A DNA stretch of 64,000 bases from Ruegeria discodermiae (GCF_030758345.1 NZ_JAVAMO010000016.1:1-64000), one strand, 5' to 3'; counted from the stretch's first letter, positions 18,289 to 26,536 are shown. A program made the numbers and translations. Notes: generated from the letters alone by a model not told the origin.

Positions 18289-19227
18289 ATGTCGCGGCAG
18301 AAGAAGACTGTTATCACCTGCGCCGTAACCGGCGCGATCCATACGCCAACAATGTCGGACGCGCTACCGTATACTTACGGAGACATCGCGCATCAGGCCA
18401 TTGCAGCGGCCGAAGCGGGTGCTTCGATCCTGCATTTGCACGCGCGCAATCCGGAGACCGGCGCTCCATCGGTAGCTCCAGATGATTTTGCCCCGTTTCT
18501 ACCACGCATCAAACAGGCTACGGACGCCGTGGTGAACTTGTCGACGGGTGGATCACTGACGTTATCCATTCAGGATCGGATCACCCCGGCCAAAACCTTC
18601 AGTCCCGAGATGTGCTCAATGAATATGGGCTCAATGAACTTCTCGTTTCACCCTCTGGCGAGCCGATATCGCGATGAGGATTGGAAGTTCAACTGGGAAA
18701 AAGACTATGTGGCGAATTCGGACCAGAACATCTTTCGCAATACCTTCCGAGACATCCGCGAAGCCGCCGAGACCCTGGCACCGCATGACATCAAGTTCGA
18801 GCATGAATGCTATGATGTGGGCCATCTCTACAATCTGAAGTTCTGCATGGATATCGGGCTATTCAAGGCACCTATCTTCATTCAATTCATCTTTGGCATC
18901 CTGGGTGGCATCGGGCCAGAAGTTGACAATCTAATCTTTATGAAGTGCACGGCCGATCGATTGTTCGGGGAAGATTACCGTTGGTCCGTACTGGGTGCCG
19001 GGGGCGCGCAGATGGCGCTGGCCACGACCGCAAGCCAGATGGGCGGGAACGTACGAGTCGGATTGGAAGACAGCCTGTTTATTTCACGTGGGCAGCTGGC
19101 GGAAAGCAACGCACAGCAAGTGGCCAAAATCCGGCGCATCGTTGAAGATCTGGGAAGTCAGGTCGCAACACCGGACGAAGCGAGGGAAATCTTGAACCTC
19201 AAAGGGGGGGATCGGGTCGCATTTTGA
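18289..19227 (+). CDS. BKACE family beta-keto acid cleavage enzyme (DUF849)
   Basis: 312 aa. Family features are the N-terminal VITCAVTGAIHTP, the zinc-binding HLHARNPETG, VNLSTGG, and the C-terminal GGNVRVGLEDSLF. BKACEs condense a beta-keto acid with acetyl-CoA and release acetoacetate plus a new CoA ester. As last gene of the operon (four bases after the permease) it is the likely terminal step after the hydroxyacyl-CoA-type dehydrogenase. It belongs to the longer BKACE branch (FIQFIFGILGGIG) and differs visibly from the second copy at 47379, so the two probably have different substrates. Confidence 0.9.
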   Translation: MSRQKKTVITCAVTGAIHTPTMSDALPYTYGDIAHQAIAAAEAGASILHLHARNPETGAPSVAPDDFAPFLPRIKQATDAVVNLSTGGSLTLSIQDRITPAKTFSPEMCSMNMGSMNFSFHPLASRYRDEDWKFNWEKDYVANSDQNIFRNTFRDIREAAETLAPHDIKFEHECYDVGHLYNLKFCMDIGLFKAPIFIQFIFGILGGIGPEVDNLIFMKCTADRLFGEDYRWSVLGAGGAQMALATTASQMGGNVRVGLEDSLFISRGQLAESNAQQVAKIRRIVEDLGSQVATPDEAREILNLKGGDRVAF

Positions 19228-19370
19228 TGCGAAAGTGCCAAACCCACAAGTTTTATTGAACGTTGTTTGGGTCATTGAAACGCTGATGTATCCTTCGGGC
19301 ACCCTCAAAAAAAGATCTGCCTCTGACTTTCGTTTCACTCTCTTGGGGATCGAGCGCAATAGTTTGCAGA
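19228..19370. other. Intergenic sequence after the BKACE operon
   Basis: No gene, clear terminator or repeat is recognisable here; it runs into an IS3 transposase remnant. Confidence 0.4.
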
Positions 19371-19516
19371 TCAAATGCATTATCAAACACGCTGGAGGCC
19401 GACTTCTGTGTCGCGGCTCTGAATGAGGCGATGGCCAAATATGGCCTGCCCGGGATCATGAACACAGATCAGAGATTACAGTTTACGTCCTTCATCTGGA
19501 CGGATCAGTTGCGGCG
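19371..19516 (+). pseudogene. IS3-family transposase (orfB) fragment
   Basis: A short open stretch reading LSNTLEADFCVAALNEAM then KYGLPGIMNTDQRLQFTS, the central DDE region of IS3-type orfB; the second catalytic Asp lies in NTDQ. Both ends are missing, and downstream the frame degenerates and stops at about 19590. No inverted repeats were found. It is a relic of an old insertion. Confidence 0.75.
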
Positions 19517-19581
19517 ATGGAGTTCGAATAGTCATCGTGTAAGCTGGTTGTTGTACCAACCTGGAGAAGCGGAAAAGCCCT

Positions 19582-19848
19582 ATGTCTGAAGATCTGCTGG
19601 TCAAAGCCCTTGAGATGCTAAAAACTGGAGGTCTCAAGCCAGGCCCGAAATTGGACCGGGCCCACGAGATTTGCCAGGATCACGAGGGTGAGCTTGCGTT
19701 CGACTGGATACATGCACTGGTTCATCGTATCGAAGGTGATGACGGGAATGCGGATTATTGGTACCGACGCGCTGGCAAGACCAGATACCCAGGATCCATT
19801 TCAGACGAATGGCAAGCTATTTGGGCCGACCTGTCTAAACCCGGATAG
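19582..19848 (+). CDS. Conserved small hypothetical protein
   Basis: 88 aa; ATG preceded by GGAGAAG. An acidic, helical protein containing HEICQDHEGELAFDWIHALVHR and a YWYRRAGK motif. It resembles a recurrent family of small proteobacterial proteins with A-WIHA-LHR-EGD-NA-YWYRRA, whose function I do not know. It sits alone between an IS3 remnant and the RTX gene. Confidence 0.7.
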   Translation: MSEDLLVKALEMLKTGGLKPGPKLDRAHEICQDHEGELAFDWIHALVHRIEGDDGNADYWYRRAGKTRYPGSISDEWQAIWADLSKPG

Positions 19849-20284
19849 AAGATCCTCTGAGAAGCGAGGCAACACTCAATGCAGGCCTTGCAAACGCTAT
19901 TTTTCACCCAGAAAGCTATGCTGGCCCGCGCTTCAACTACTCGAACTGCGGCACGTTGGCCTCGAGAGATTGACCCGCGCGAATAGCGGTGAGGGCGGTC
20001 CGCCAACGTGGTTCAAATGTCGGTCCTGTCTGCAATGTTCACCGTATCTTCGAACTTGACCCAGAGCTAACGTACCCCGGAGGCGTGGAGACGGGCCCTT
20101 GAGGGGTCGCGTGTCGAAGGAAGTTGAAAAATTCTCAGATTAATTTGAACCGTCCTGTGGTGGCACGCGACCAACGCATATCCCGGTGAATTCGGGCGTA
20201 TCGATCTGGAGGTCTCAGGCTCTGGTCAGCGCTCAAAAAACAGCCGAGATGTTTGTTTGAAACGCTATATGGATGGATTACCCA
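19849..20284. other. Gap upstream of the RTX gene
   Basis: Contains a short open stretch around 19890-19960 (reads PESYAGPRFNYSNCGTL) that looks like a decayed coding fragment of unknown family. The 20160-20284 part presumably holds the RTX promoter, but no convincing -35/-10 could be named. Confidence 0.3.
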
Positions 20285-21919
20285 ATGCCTAGCTTTAATT
20301 TTTTCAATCTTATTTTTGGTGACAGAAACGCCCACGGCACAGGCAAGAATGACCTGATTATTGGAACGTTCGGCGATGACAATATTTCTGCAAAGGATGG
20401 AGACGATGTCGTCTTTGGCCGGTTCGGGGATGACCGGATTTCTGGGGAGGCTGGCAACGACAAAGTCTTTGGTGGTCTCGGTGAGGACACACTCGAAGGT
20501 GGCGACGGTGAAGACCGTCTGCTGGGGGGGGCGGGTGATGACGTCGTCATTGGCAACAAGGGCGATGACAAGATGTTCGGCGGCCACGGTGACGACCTTC
20601 TGGTCTGGAACAACGGCGACGGCTCGGACCTGATGGTCGGTGGCAAAGGCTATGACATGCAGCAGGTCAATTTCGACACCGATCTCGTGGATGATGATCT
20701 GCAAAATGACGATGTGGCCGAGTTTTCGGTGACCGATAAGGGCATCCAATTCGCCCGCATTGAGGTGAACGGCCAGACCGAGCGTGGTCTCTTCCAGCTC
20801 GACATTCGCGAGACCGAGGTGCAGGAGACCAACTTTGGCGGCGGCCACGATACGGCGGTGATCACCGGCACCGTGCTGGACGAGATCAAGCTCGATCTCG
20901 ACGGTGGCGACGGGATCGACACGCTGGATCTGTCGCAGGCTGCTGATGCGGTCAAAGTGAACCTCGCCAAGGGTGAGGTGAACGGCCACGTCGCAGAGAA
21001 CTTCGAAAATGTCGTTGGTACGGCCTTCGACGACAAGATCGTCGGGGACAAGCAAGACAATATCCTCTCAGGTCAGGACGGCGAAGACAGGCTTATCGGT
21101 CGGGGAGGCGACGACACCGTCATCGGCAACAAGGGCGATGACAAGATGTTCGGCGGCCACGGTGACGACCTTCTGGTCTGGAACAACGGCGACGGCTCGG
21201 ACCTGATGGTCGGTGGCAAAGGCTATGACATGCAGCAGGTCAATTTCGACACCGATCTCGTGGATGATGATCTGCAAAATGACGATGTGGCCGAGTTTTC
21301 GGTGACCGATAAGGGCATCCAATTCGCCCGCATTGAGGTGAACGGCCAGACCGAGCGTGGTCTCTTCCAGCTCGACATTCGCGAGACCGAGGTGCAGGAG
21401 ACCAACTTTGGCGGCGGCCACGATACGGCGGTGATCACCGGCACCGTGCTGGACGAGATCAAGCTCGATCTCGACGGTGGCGACGGGATCGACACGCTGG
21501 ATCTGTCGCAGGCTGCTGATGCGGTCAAAGTGAACCTCGCCAAGGGTGAGGTGAACGGCCACGTCGCAGAGAACTTCGAAAATGTCGTTGGTACGGCCTT
21601 CGACGACAAGATCGTCGGGGACGCGCAGGACAATGTCATTCGCGGTGGTGCCGGCAATGACATCATGCTGGGCGGTGACGGCGCCGACACATTTGTCTTC
21701 TTCGAAGAGGATGCTGGCATCAATCTCATCCTCGACTTTGAATTCGGCTTCGACCGTTTGGAATTCGTTACAAACGATCCGAATGTCACGACCGACAACC
21801 TGCTGGGCAACATGACCCAGGTTGGCGACGACGTGGAGATTGCCCTCAACAACAAGGTGATCACCGTCGAAGATGCGCTGGTCAACGACTTTAGCGCCGC
21901 TGATTTTCTGATTGCTTAA
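20285..21919 (+). CDS. RTX (hemolysin-type calcium-binding repeat) secreted protein
   Basis: ATG 20285 is preferred over ATG 20273 because GGATGGA lies seven bases before it. The product is about 544 aa. The N-terminus lacks a Sec signal, as expected for type I secretion. Nonapeptide repeats (GGxGxDxLx type: GNDKVFGGLGEDTLEGGDG, GDDKMFGGHGDDLLVWNNG) bind calcium. A 166-residue unit with one RTX row plus a beta-rich part (VTDKGIQFARIEVNGQTERG) occurs twice with identical sequence. The C-terminus (DADTFVFFEEDAG, ILDFEFGFDRLEF, SAADFLIA) is the usual uncleaved secretion signal region. No T1SS exporter genes are in the window. A strong terminator follows. Acts outside the cell; specific role unknown. 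Confidence 0.9.
   Translation: MPSFNFFNLIFGDRNAHGTGKNDLIIGTFGDDNISAKDGDDVVFGRFGDDRISGEAGNDKVFGGLGEDTLEGGDGEDRLLGGAGDDVVIGNKGDDKMFGGHGDDLLVWNNGDGSDLMVGGKGYDMQQVNFDTDLVDDDLQNDDVAEFSVTDKGIQFARIEVNGQTERGLFQLDIRETEVQETNFGGGHDTAVITGTVLDEIKLDLDGGDGIDTLDLSQAADAVKVNLAKGEVNGHVAENFENVVGTAFDDKIVGDKQDNILSGQDGEDRLIGRGGDDTVIGNKGDDKMFGGHGDDLLVWNNGDGSDLMVGGKGYDMQQVNFDTDLVDDDLQNDDVAEFSVTDKGIQFARIEVNGQTERGLFQLDIRETEVQETNFGGGHDTAVITGTVLDEIKLDLDGGDGIDTLDLSQAADAVKVNLAKGEVNGHVAENFENVVGTAFDDKIVGDAQDNVIRGGAGNDIMLGGDGADTFVFFEEDAGINLILDFEFGFDRLEFVTNDPNVTTDNLLGNMTQVGDDVEIALNNKVITVEDALVNDFSAADFLIA
20552..21049 (+). repeat. 498-bp direct repeat, copy 1 (inside the RTX gene)
   Basis: Identical over its whole length, as read, to 21125-21622; the offset is 573 bp and the spacer between copies is 75 bp. 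It encodes 166 residues in frame. Synonymous positions are also identical, so duplication or gene conversion is recent. The flanking repeats diverge at once (T/C at 20551/21124). Confidence 0.92.
21125..21622 (+). repeat. 498-bp direct repeat, copy 2 (inside the RTX gene)
   Basis: Second copy of the block at 20552-21049, in the same frame. Unequal crossing-over between the copies would remove or add 573 bp (191 codons) without shifting the frame. Confidence 0.92.
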
Positions 21920-21942
21920 GTTACCTTAGTACTGCGGCGCGG

Positions 21943-21974
21943 CCCCGCCAGTGGAAAGCTGGCGGGGTATTTTG
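21943..21974 (+). terminator. Rho-independent terminator after the RTX gene
   Basis: Perfect nine-base stem CCCCGCCAG / CTGGCGGGG with a seven-base loop, then TATTTT. It lies 24 bases after the RTX stop codon. Confidence 0.9.
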
Positions 21975-22107
21975 GTATCTGGCAGCGTCATCGCCCAGAG
22001 CAAGAGCGAGCTTCACCTAGTCTGATTAGCTGTAGCCTCTGCGCAAAAGAGTGTCCCGACGGTCGGTTCGGCTGGCTGAGCAAGCAACGCTGAAAAGCGG
22101 CCTTTGC

Positions 22108-23274
22108 TCAGTCGCTGCAGATGTCATTTGCGAGGGCAAGACCATATCCGAACACCGGGTCGCGCCCTTCTGGGCCGAGTTCCGCGCTGGTCGTGGCCAG
22201 CCGGTTGCGCACATCCGCAACACTGCGCGCCGCAATGACAGAGGGGTCGGCCACCAGGCGCGCTGTGACAAAAGGTGTGGCAATCGATGTGCCCGTTATC
22301 AGGCGTGCGGGGCCATCAATGGGAACCAGGATGTCCACACCCGGTGCCGCAATATCCACATGTGAACCGCGCACGGCATCACGATAGATGCGCCCGTCCG
22401 CATCAACCGCCGTGACGGCGATCACGTCGCTGAAACCGGCAGGATAAAGCGGATCAACTCTTGGTCCGTCATTCCCTACCGCCGCTACCAGGACAAGCCC
22501 GCGATCCGCCGCCCGGACGACGGCCAGATCCAGAAGCTTGTTGTAAGGTCCCGCAAGAGCCAGATTGACGAACCGCACATTTTCGTCGGCAAGCCAGTCA
22601 AGGGCACGCACCAATGCGTCAGCGCCTGCGACCGGGCCCGACGCCTCGGGCTGGCCAAAGACATTCGCAGCGTATATCCTGACCCCTCGAAGACGATCCG
22701 GGTCTGCCAGAAGTGCCGCCACATCCGTGCCATGTGTTGCGGCAGCGGCATTCCCATCAAAAAACGTTCTGGTGACAACCTCCGCCCCTTGCAAGGCAGG
22801 CGAGGAGGTATCGATCGCGGTATCAATTATGCCGATCGGCGCGCGCGCGCGACATCCGCCTTCTTGCCAGCGCATCAGGGTGTCAGCATAGTTCAGCGCC
22901 CCGGGGGCTTGTGTCACCTGTTGCAGGCGATAGGCATGGTTGATGCCAACAGTAGATTCGGGAACCGCAGCTTCCAGGGCCTCAATGGCCTCGGCTCCGG
23001 TGACGCCATCGGGCATTCGAAATGTAAGCATCGTCAAGCCAAGCCCGTCGAGGCGGTGCGCATCAATCTCTTGATAGCCCCTCGATTGGGCCGTCTGGCG
23101 CATCCGATTGGTGGATTGAGCATTGGGCAGTAACGCAATCACCTTGCGCACTCCTACAACGTCTGTTCGCTCGGCTGCCGGGGCGGCACGATCTTGCGCT
23201 GGCGCGCAGCTCGTCAGTGTCACGCCAAGGCAAAGCGCAGCCAGAGCCTGAGATTTAAGTGCCGCGTGAAACAT
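22108..23274 (-). CDS. Lipoprotein S8 (subtilisin-like) serine peptidase
   Basis: 388 aa. Residues 1-23 form a lipoprotein signal ending in LTSC (Cys23), so it is anchored in the cell envelope. Residues about 40-118 look like an inhibitor-I9-type propeptide (VRKVIALLPNA, LTMLTFRMPDG). The peptidase domain has Asp151 (IIDTAID), His181 (THGTDVAALL), Asn268 (AVGNDG) and Ser330 (TGTSIATPFV), the complete catalytic set. It is transcribed divergently from the anti-sigma-like gene at 23458, and both promoter regions carry TGAAYC-N16-CGACAAA, so it is probably under control of the neighbouring ECF sigma factor. A role in cleaving the anti-sigma protein is a reasonable inference, not shown. Confidence 0.9.
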   Translation of the reverse strand: MFHAALKSQALAALCLGVTLTSCAPAQDRAAPAAERTDVVGVRKVIALLPNAQSTNRMRQTAQSRGYQEIDAHRLDGLGLTMLTFRMPDGVTGAEAIEALEAAVPESTVGINHAYRLQQVTQAPGALNYADTLMRWQEGGCRARAPIGIIDTAIDTSSPALQGAEVVTRTFFDGNAAAATHGTDVAALLADPDRLRGVRIYAANVFGQPEASGPVAGADALVRALDWLADENVRFVNLALAGPYNKLLDLAVVRAADRGLVLVAAVGNDGPRVDPLYPAGFSDVIAVTAVDADGRIYRDAVRGSHVDIAAPGVDILVPIDGPARLITGTSIATPFVTARLVADPSVIAARSVADVRNRLATTSAELGPEGRDPVFGYGLALANDICSD

Positions 23275-23326
23275 GGACCGCCTCCCTCTTGAAAGGGCAG
23301 CGCATCACGGCCTCGCCCCAGACAAA

Positions 23327-23355
23327 TTTGTCGTATTGATCTGCGTGTTGATTCA
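23327..23355 (-). promoter_or_regulatory. ECF-type promoter for the S8 peptidase
   Basis: On the minus strand, TGAATC (23350-23355), 16 bases, CGACAAA (23327-23333). It is the same two-block pattern as the promoter facing the anti-sigma gene, and lies about 50 bp before the peptidase start. Confidence 0.55.
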
Positions 23356-23394
23356 TCGACGAGCTAAAAACCGGCTGCTCTACACAAATAACTT

Positions 23395-23423
23395 TGAACC
23401 ACTCTAAGGGATTGTGCGACAAA
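23395..23423 (+). promoter_or_regulatory. ECF-type promoter for the anti-sigma-like gene
   Basis: TGAACC (23395-23400), 16 bases, CGACAAA (23417-23423), 34 bp before ATG 23458. It differs from the minus-strand element only at one base of the first block. ECF sigma factors commonly use a GAAC-type -35 and CG-rich -10 with this spacing. Confidence 0.55.
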
Positions 23424-23457
23424 CAAGTAACCTTTGCAACGATGCGGACAAACCGGC

Positions 23458-24024
23458 ATGGAGCGCGACCAGGACATACTCGACTACCTGCAAGACCGGC
23501 TAGGCCCCTCGGAACGTGAGACGTTTGAAAAAACGATGGCGCGGGATGCGTCGCTTGCCGCCGAGGTGGCGGTCATGCGGGCGGTTCGAAGCGAGCTTGA
23601 CGCGTCACCCAAACACGCGCAGGCCGAGGCAGTCTGGGATCGGCTGTCAGTCGAGATCGATGGTACGCCACGCGCCGCCAACGACAATCGCCAGGCCTGG
23701 CGACATGTGCTGCGCTATGCAGCGGTTGCGCTGCTCGCGATTGCCGTCTGGCAGTTTGCCGTCGTTCCACGCATCGGCGAGGCACCGGGCGGATTTCGAA
23801 CCGCCAGCGAACAGGTCGACGACTTCGCACTGCAGGTGAAATTTGTCGACGGCGCGCCTTTCGGCGACATCTCCGACCTGCTTGGCACGCTCGGCGGGGT
23901 GATCTCGGACGGTCCAAGCGCGCTCGGCCTGGTTCGCGTCTCTTTCCCGGATGCCGCGGCGCGCGCAGCGGCGCTGGAGGCGATGCGTGAGCAGGTCGAT
24001 TTCGTAGAGTTTGTGGCAGAGTGA
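23458..24024 (+). CDS. Anti-sigma-factor-like single-pass membrane protein
   Basis: 188 aa from ATG 23458; a TTG at 23434 is a less likely start. The cytoplasmic part (1-85) is helical with ILDYLQDRLGPSERETFE, the shape of a zinc-less anti-sigma domain. One membrane helix spans about 86-104. The periplasmic part (122-188: LQVKFVDGAPFGD, VRVSFPDAAARAAAL, VDFVEFVAE) has the beta-alpha-beta spacing of an inhibitor-I9/subtilisin-propeptide domain. It is convergent with the ECF gene (five bases between stops), an unusual layout for a sigma/anti-sigma pair. It is divergent from an S8 lipoprotein peptidase. The propeptide-like domain suggests a direct link to that protease; this is inference. Confidence 0.75.
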   Translation: MERDQDILDYLQDRLGPSERETFEKTMARDASLAAEVAVMRAVRSELDASPKHAQAEAVWDRLSVEIDGTPRAANDNRQAWRHVLRYAAVALLAIAVWQFAVVPRIGEAPGGFRTASEQVDDFALQVKFVDGAPFGDISDLLGTLGGVISDGPSALGLVRVSFPDAAARAAALEAMREQVDFVEFVAE

Positions 24025-24029
24025 CGCAG

Positions 24030-24566
24030 TTACCTGCGCAGGCCCTTTTCAAGACAGCGCATCAGCGCCTGCTTTGCATGATGTATCCGTGTCTTGATTG
24101 TTCCGACCGGGACGTCTTCGACTTCCGCAACCTCGGGATAGGTCAAGTCCTCGAGGAACGCGAGGCGAATGGCAGATTGCTGCGCGCCGGACAGCCCATT
24201 GATGCAATGGTGTAACCGTGCCTTTTCGGCTGCGGCGATGGCGGCGGCCTCGGGATTAGGCTCGGTATCCTCAATGTCGGGCATCTCATCAACGAAAGAC
24301 AACTTGCCGCGCCTGCGCAGGGCATCAACCAGTTTGTTGCGTGCGATAGAAAAGAGCCAGGTCTTGACGCTCGACCTGCCGGCAAAGCGGGATGCGGATC
24401 TCCAGACGTCCAGCATGGTGTCATGCACGCAATCCGATGCGAGCTCTGCATTGCCACAGCGCGAAACTGCAAATGAATAGACGGCATCATTGTGGCGCAT
24501 ATAAAACGCATGCATAGCGCGTTTGTCACCAGCTCCCACGCGTTCAATCAATTCGGTATCATCCAT
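24030..24566 (-). CDS. ECF RNA polymerase sigma factor
   Basis: 178 aa from ATG 24566 (MDDTELIERVG); an upstream in-frame ATG at 24617 is unlikely. Region 2 includes AFYMRHNDAVYSFAVSR and VHDTMLDVWRSASRFAG; region 4 includes LSGAQQSAIRLAFLEDLTYPEVAEV and GTIKTRIHHAKQAL (helix-turn-helix). No region 1 or 3, as expected for ECF factors. It probably recognises the TGAAYC-N16-CGACAAA elements at 23327-23423. Its own upstream region has TGAACC (24630-24635, minus strand), but no matching second block at the same spacing. Confidence 0.92.
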   Translation of the reverse strand: MDDTELIERVGAGDKRAMHAFYMRHNDAVYSFAVSRCGNAELASDCVHDTMLDVWRSASRFAGRSSVKTWLFSIARNKLVDALRRRGKLSFVDEMPDIEDTEPNPEAAAIAAAEKARLHHCINGLSGAQQSAIRLAFLEDLTYPEVAEVEDVPVGTIKTRIHHAKQALMRCLEKGLRR

Positions 24567-24740
24567 GGTCGTTGGTCCGTACCAGGCCGAAAATCGTGTC
24601 AAGACGAGGCATGCCACCCGAAGGACAAGGGTTCAACCGGTAACTTCCTGCTCATGTCGCCCGAATGAGGGCGGACCAAAGCTGCCTTTGATCGCGAGCA
24701 GGGATGTCCATTCCATCAAAGCCCTTGCCGCCCAATGTGA

Positions 24741-26099
24741 CTATTGATCAGCCTGTTGACCCAAGATTTCGTTGATTGCGGTTAGTACTTCCTCCGCATT
24801 GCCCTGCTCCGCAAACAAAGTCCTAAAGAGAGCATGCAGTGGATAATCGGGCCAGGCCTCTTCCAGCAGCAACATAGTAGCGCGCGCTCTTTCATGTTCG
24901 CCAAGTCTTTGATACCCGGCTGCAAGATATCCTATCGATATGGCGCTGACAGGATCGCCCCGCCTTATGGCCTCGTTGAAACGGTCCACCGAACTCTGGA
25001 AATCTCCCATGTGGTAACTCGCCGATCCCAGCACGCTCCGATAGGGGAACCTCCTGCTGGTGTTATCGCTGAGCTGCGCCCGTTTTGCGGACGCGATGGC
25101 GCGCTCGAATTCGCCGCAAAAGAGCGCAAATAAGGCGTCGAAATTGGTGACATGTATATCGTCTGGCGCAAGGGACATTGCGCGGGTCGAATGCGCGACG
25201 GCTTTGTCGAAGTCCCGATGTGCAAACGCGACAAGCGCAAGCGCCGAGTGGCTCCAACCCTCGTCGGGACCGATTTCGATGGCTTGATCGGCCCGCGCGC
25301 GTGCTTCTTGGAACAACCGCTGCTTTTCGTCCCCGGGCGGTGAGGTGATTGCTAGGATGCCAAGCGCCTGCGCAGCTCCCGCATAGCCGCCGAAGTAAGT
25401 CCGGTCGAGCGCGATGGCCCGGTCAAACATTCCGCGCACGGCCTGAAGCCTGTCGCGATCCAGCACCGGAAACATCAGCGGTCGCGCTTCGTTGGCCAGG
25501 TTCACCGCCTGCAATTTGGTGGGGTTGGTCGAAAACAGAGCCTCCCTGACTGCCTGTTGTTTTCTGACGCTCTCGGACAGCGCGGCCCCATCCGGCGGCG
25601 CTTGAGCTGTCATGAAGATGAAAAGAGCTCCTGCACTGACAACAAGAACCCCCAGAATAGCGGCGCCCCGTAACCAGAAGCGCGGGACAGAGCGCGTACC
25701 GCCGTCTTTCTGCTCAGATGCGAGAACCTCGAATCTGGGAACATACCCGCCGGGATCGACATGAATGCGAAGGGTCTGGTCTTTGCCAGAGTTTGAGTAA
25801 TAGTCCGCCAGTCGTCGGCGCATCCGGCCCGCATCGACACGCACGACAGCCATGGGATCACCGCGTTCGCCCAGCGATCTGCCATAGACATCCTCGGCGA
25901 TGGATTTGGCGCGGATGTCGTCGGACTGCCCCGCCAGAAGCGTTTCCACGACATAGCGCAGGAAAGACTGAAGCCGTTCGGCCCCCTCAAACTCAGAGCT
26001 GGCCAGAATCGCCTCCAGCGCCCTTCGAATTTCTTCATCCGTCAGGTCGTCCCGGACCGGATCTCGCTCCGTCTGCGCTTTTGAACCCCTCGATGGCAT
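24741..26099 (-). CDS. TPR-containing transmembrane regulator-like protein
   Basis: 452 aa. Residues about 19-124 form the domain often found at the N-terminus of adenylate-cyclase-like and TPR signalling proteins (LQSFLRYVVETLLAG, AEDVYGR, VVRVDAGRMRRRLADYY, DPGGYVPRF), thought to bind DNA or act as a receiver-like regulator. One membrane helix is at about 143-165. Residues about 180-445 are tetratricopeptide-like repeats (MFDRAIALDRTYFGGYAGAAQ, HSTRAMSLAPDD). No cyclase domain is fused. It is divergent from the DUF3179-arylsulfatase operon, and a perfect 15-bp palindrome lies between them, so it probably senses an envelope signal and controls that operon. Confidence 0.8.
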   Translation of the reverse strand: MPSRGSKAQTERDPVRDDLTDEEIRRALEAILASSEFEGAERLQSFLRYVVETLLAGQSDDIRAKSIAEDVYGRSLGERGDPMAVVRVDAGRMRRRLADYYSNSGKDQTLRIHVDPGGYVPRFEVLASEQKDGGTRSVPRFWLRGAAILGVLVVSAGALFIFMTAQAPPDGAALSESVRKQQAVREALFSTNPTKLQAVNLANEARPLMFPVLDRDRLQAVRGMFDRAIALDRTYFGGYAGAAQALGILAITSPPGDEKQRLFQEARARADQAIEIGPDEGWSHSALALVAFAHRDFDKAVAHSTRAMSLAPDDIHVTNFDALFALFCGEFERAIASAKRAQLSDNTSRRFPYRSVLGSASYHMGDFQSSVDRFNEAIRRGDPVSAISIGYLAAGYQRLGEHERARATMLLLEEAWPDYPLHALFRTLFAEQGNAEEVLTAINEILGQQADQ

Positions 26100-26145
26100 C
26101 GCTTCGGTGGCTTTCAGGTGGCGTGTAAATCTCTGAAAACAAACG

Positions 26146-26160
26146 TGTTACGTCGTAACA
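26146..26160. promoter_or_regulatory. 15-bp palindromic operator-like site
   Basis: TGTTACGTCGTAACA, perfect seven-base arms around one base. It lies 46 bp from the TPR regulator start (26099) and 19 bp before the first gene of the sulfatase operon. Likely binding site for a dimeric regulator, with the adjacent TPR protein as first candidate. Confidence 0.55.
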
Positions 26161-26179
26161 TACGCCAAGAAACCTGATT

Positions 26180-26503
26180 ATGGAAATTAAATTGCGCGAT
26201 ACTGGGCTTGAAAGGAGGGGGTCACGTCGTTGGGGGGTATCGCCGGGATCACACAGCTTGAGGTTCAGAGTGGATTTGCTTGCGAGATCATTTCCGGATC
26301 AGGTGAACGAGATCGGACGTCTGCGCAGTTCCGATACGGTCTTTGCCCAGATTTGCAGTGACTATGAAAGCTTGATGGCGCTGCTGCCGCGCGATGCCAA
26401 CGACCCGACCTACTCCGACATTATCGACAGTCTTCATGGGCTGGAGGACGAAATTCGACATTGCCTCGAAGCGGCATCCACGATGCCGCGTGGCAGCCAG
26501 TGA
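26180..26503 (+). CDS. Small conserved hypothetical protein
   Basis: 107 aa from ATG 26180; a GTG at 26270 (VDLLARSFPDQ) would give the 78-aa core that looks conserved. The core is acidic and helical: LLARSFPDQVNEIGRLRSSD, FAQICSDYESL and LEDEIRHCLE. This resembles a family of short proteobacterial proteins with FxxICxDYxxC-like motifs whose function I cannot name. No signal peptide. It precedes the DUF3179 gene by 33 bases and probably shares its transcript. Confidence 0.6.
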   Translation: MEIKLRDTGLERRGSRRWGVSPGSHSLRFRVDLLARSFPDQVNEIGRLRSSDTVFAQICSDYESLMALLPRDANDPTYSDIIDSLHGLEDEIRHCLEAASTMPRGSQ

Positions 26504-26536
26504 AGGCGAAGACAGACAACCGGAAAGGCGAACCAG

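Noticed and set aside
20135-21055. Long minus-strand frame opposite the RTX gene (306 aa), and similar ones at 21068-21562 and 21223-21885
   Set aside because: They are antisense shadows created by codon periodicity of the RTX repeats; composition is low-complexity with no family resemblance.
20385-21700. Regular repeats suggesting a CRISPR array or minisatellite
   Set aside because: The repeats are in frame, encode RTX nonapeptides, and are not separated by unique spacers of constant length.
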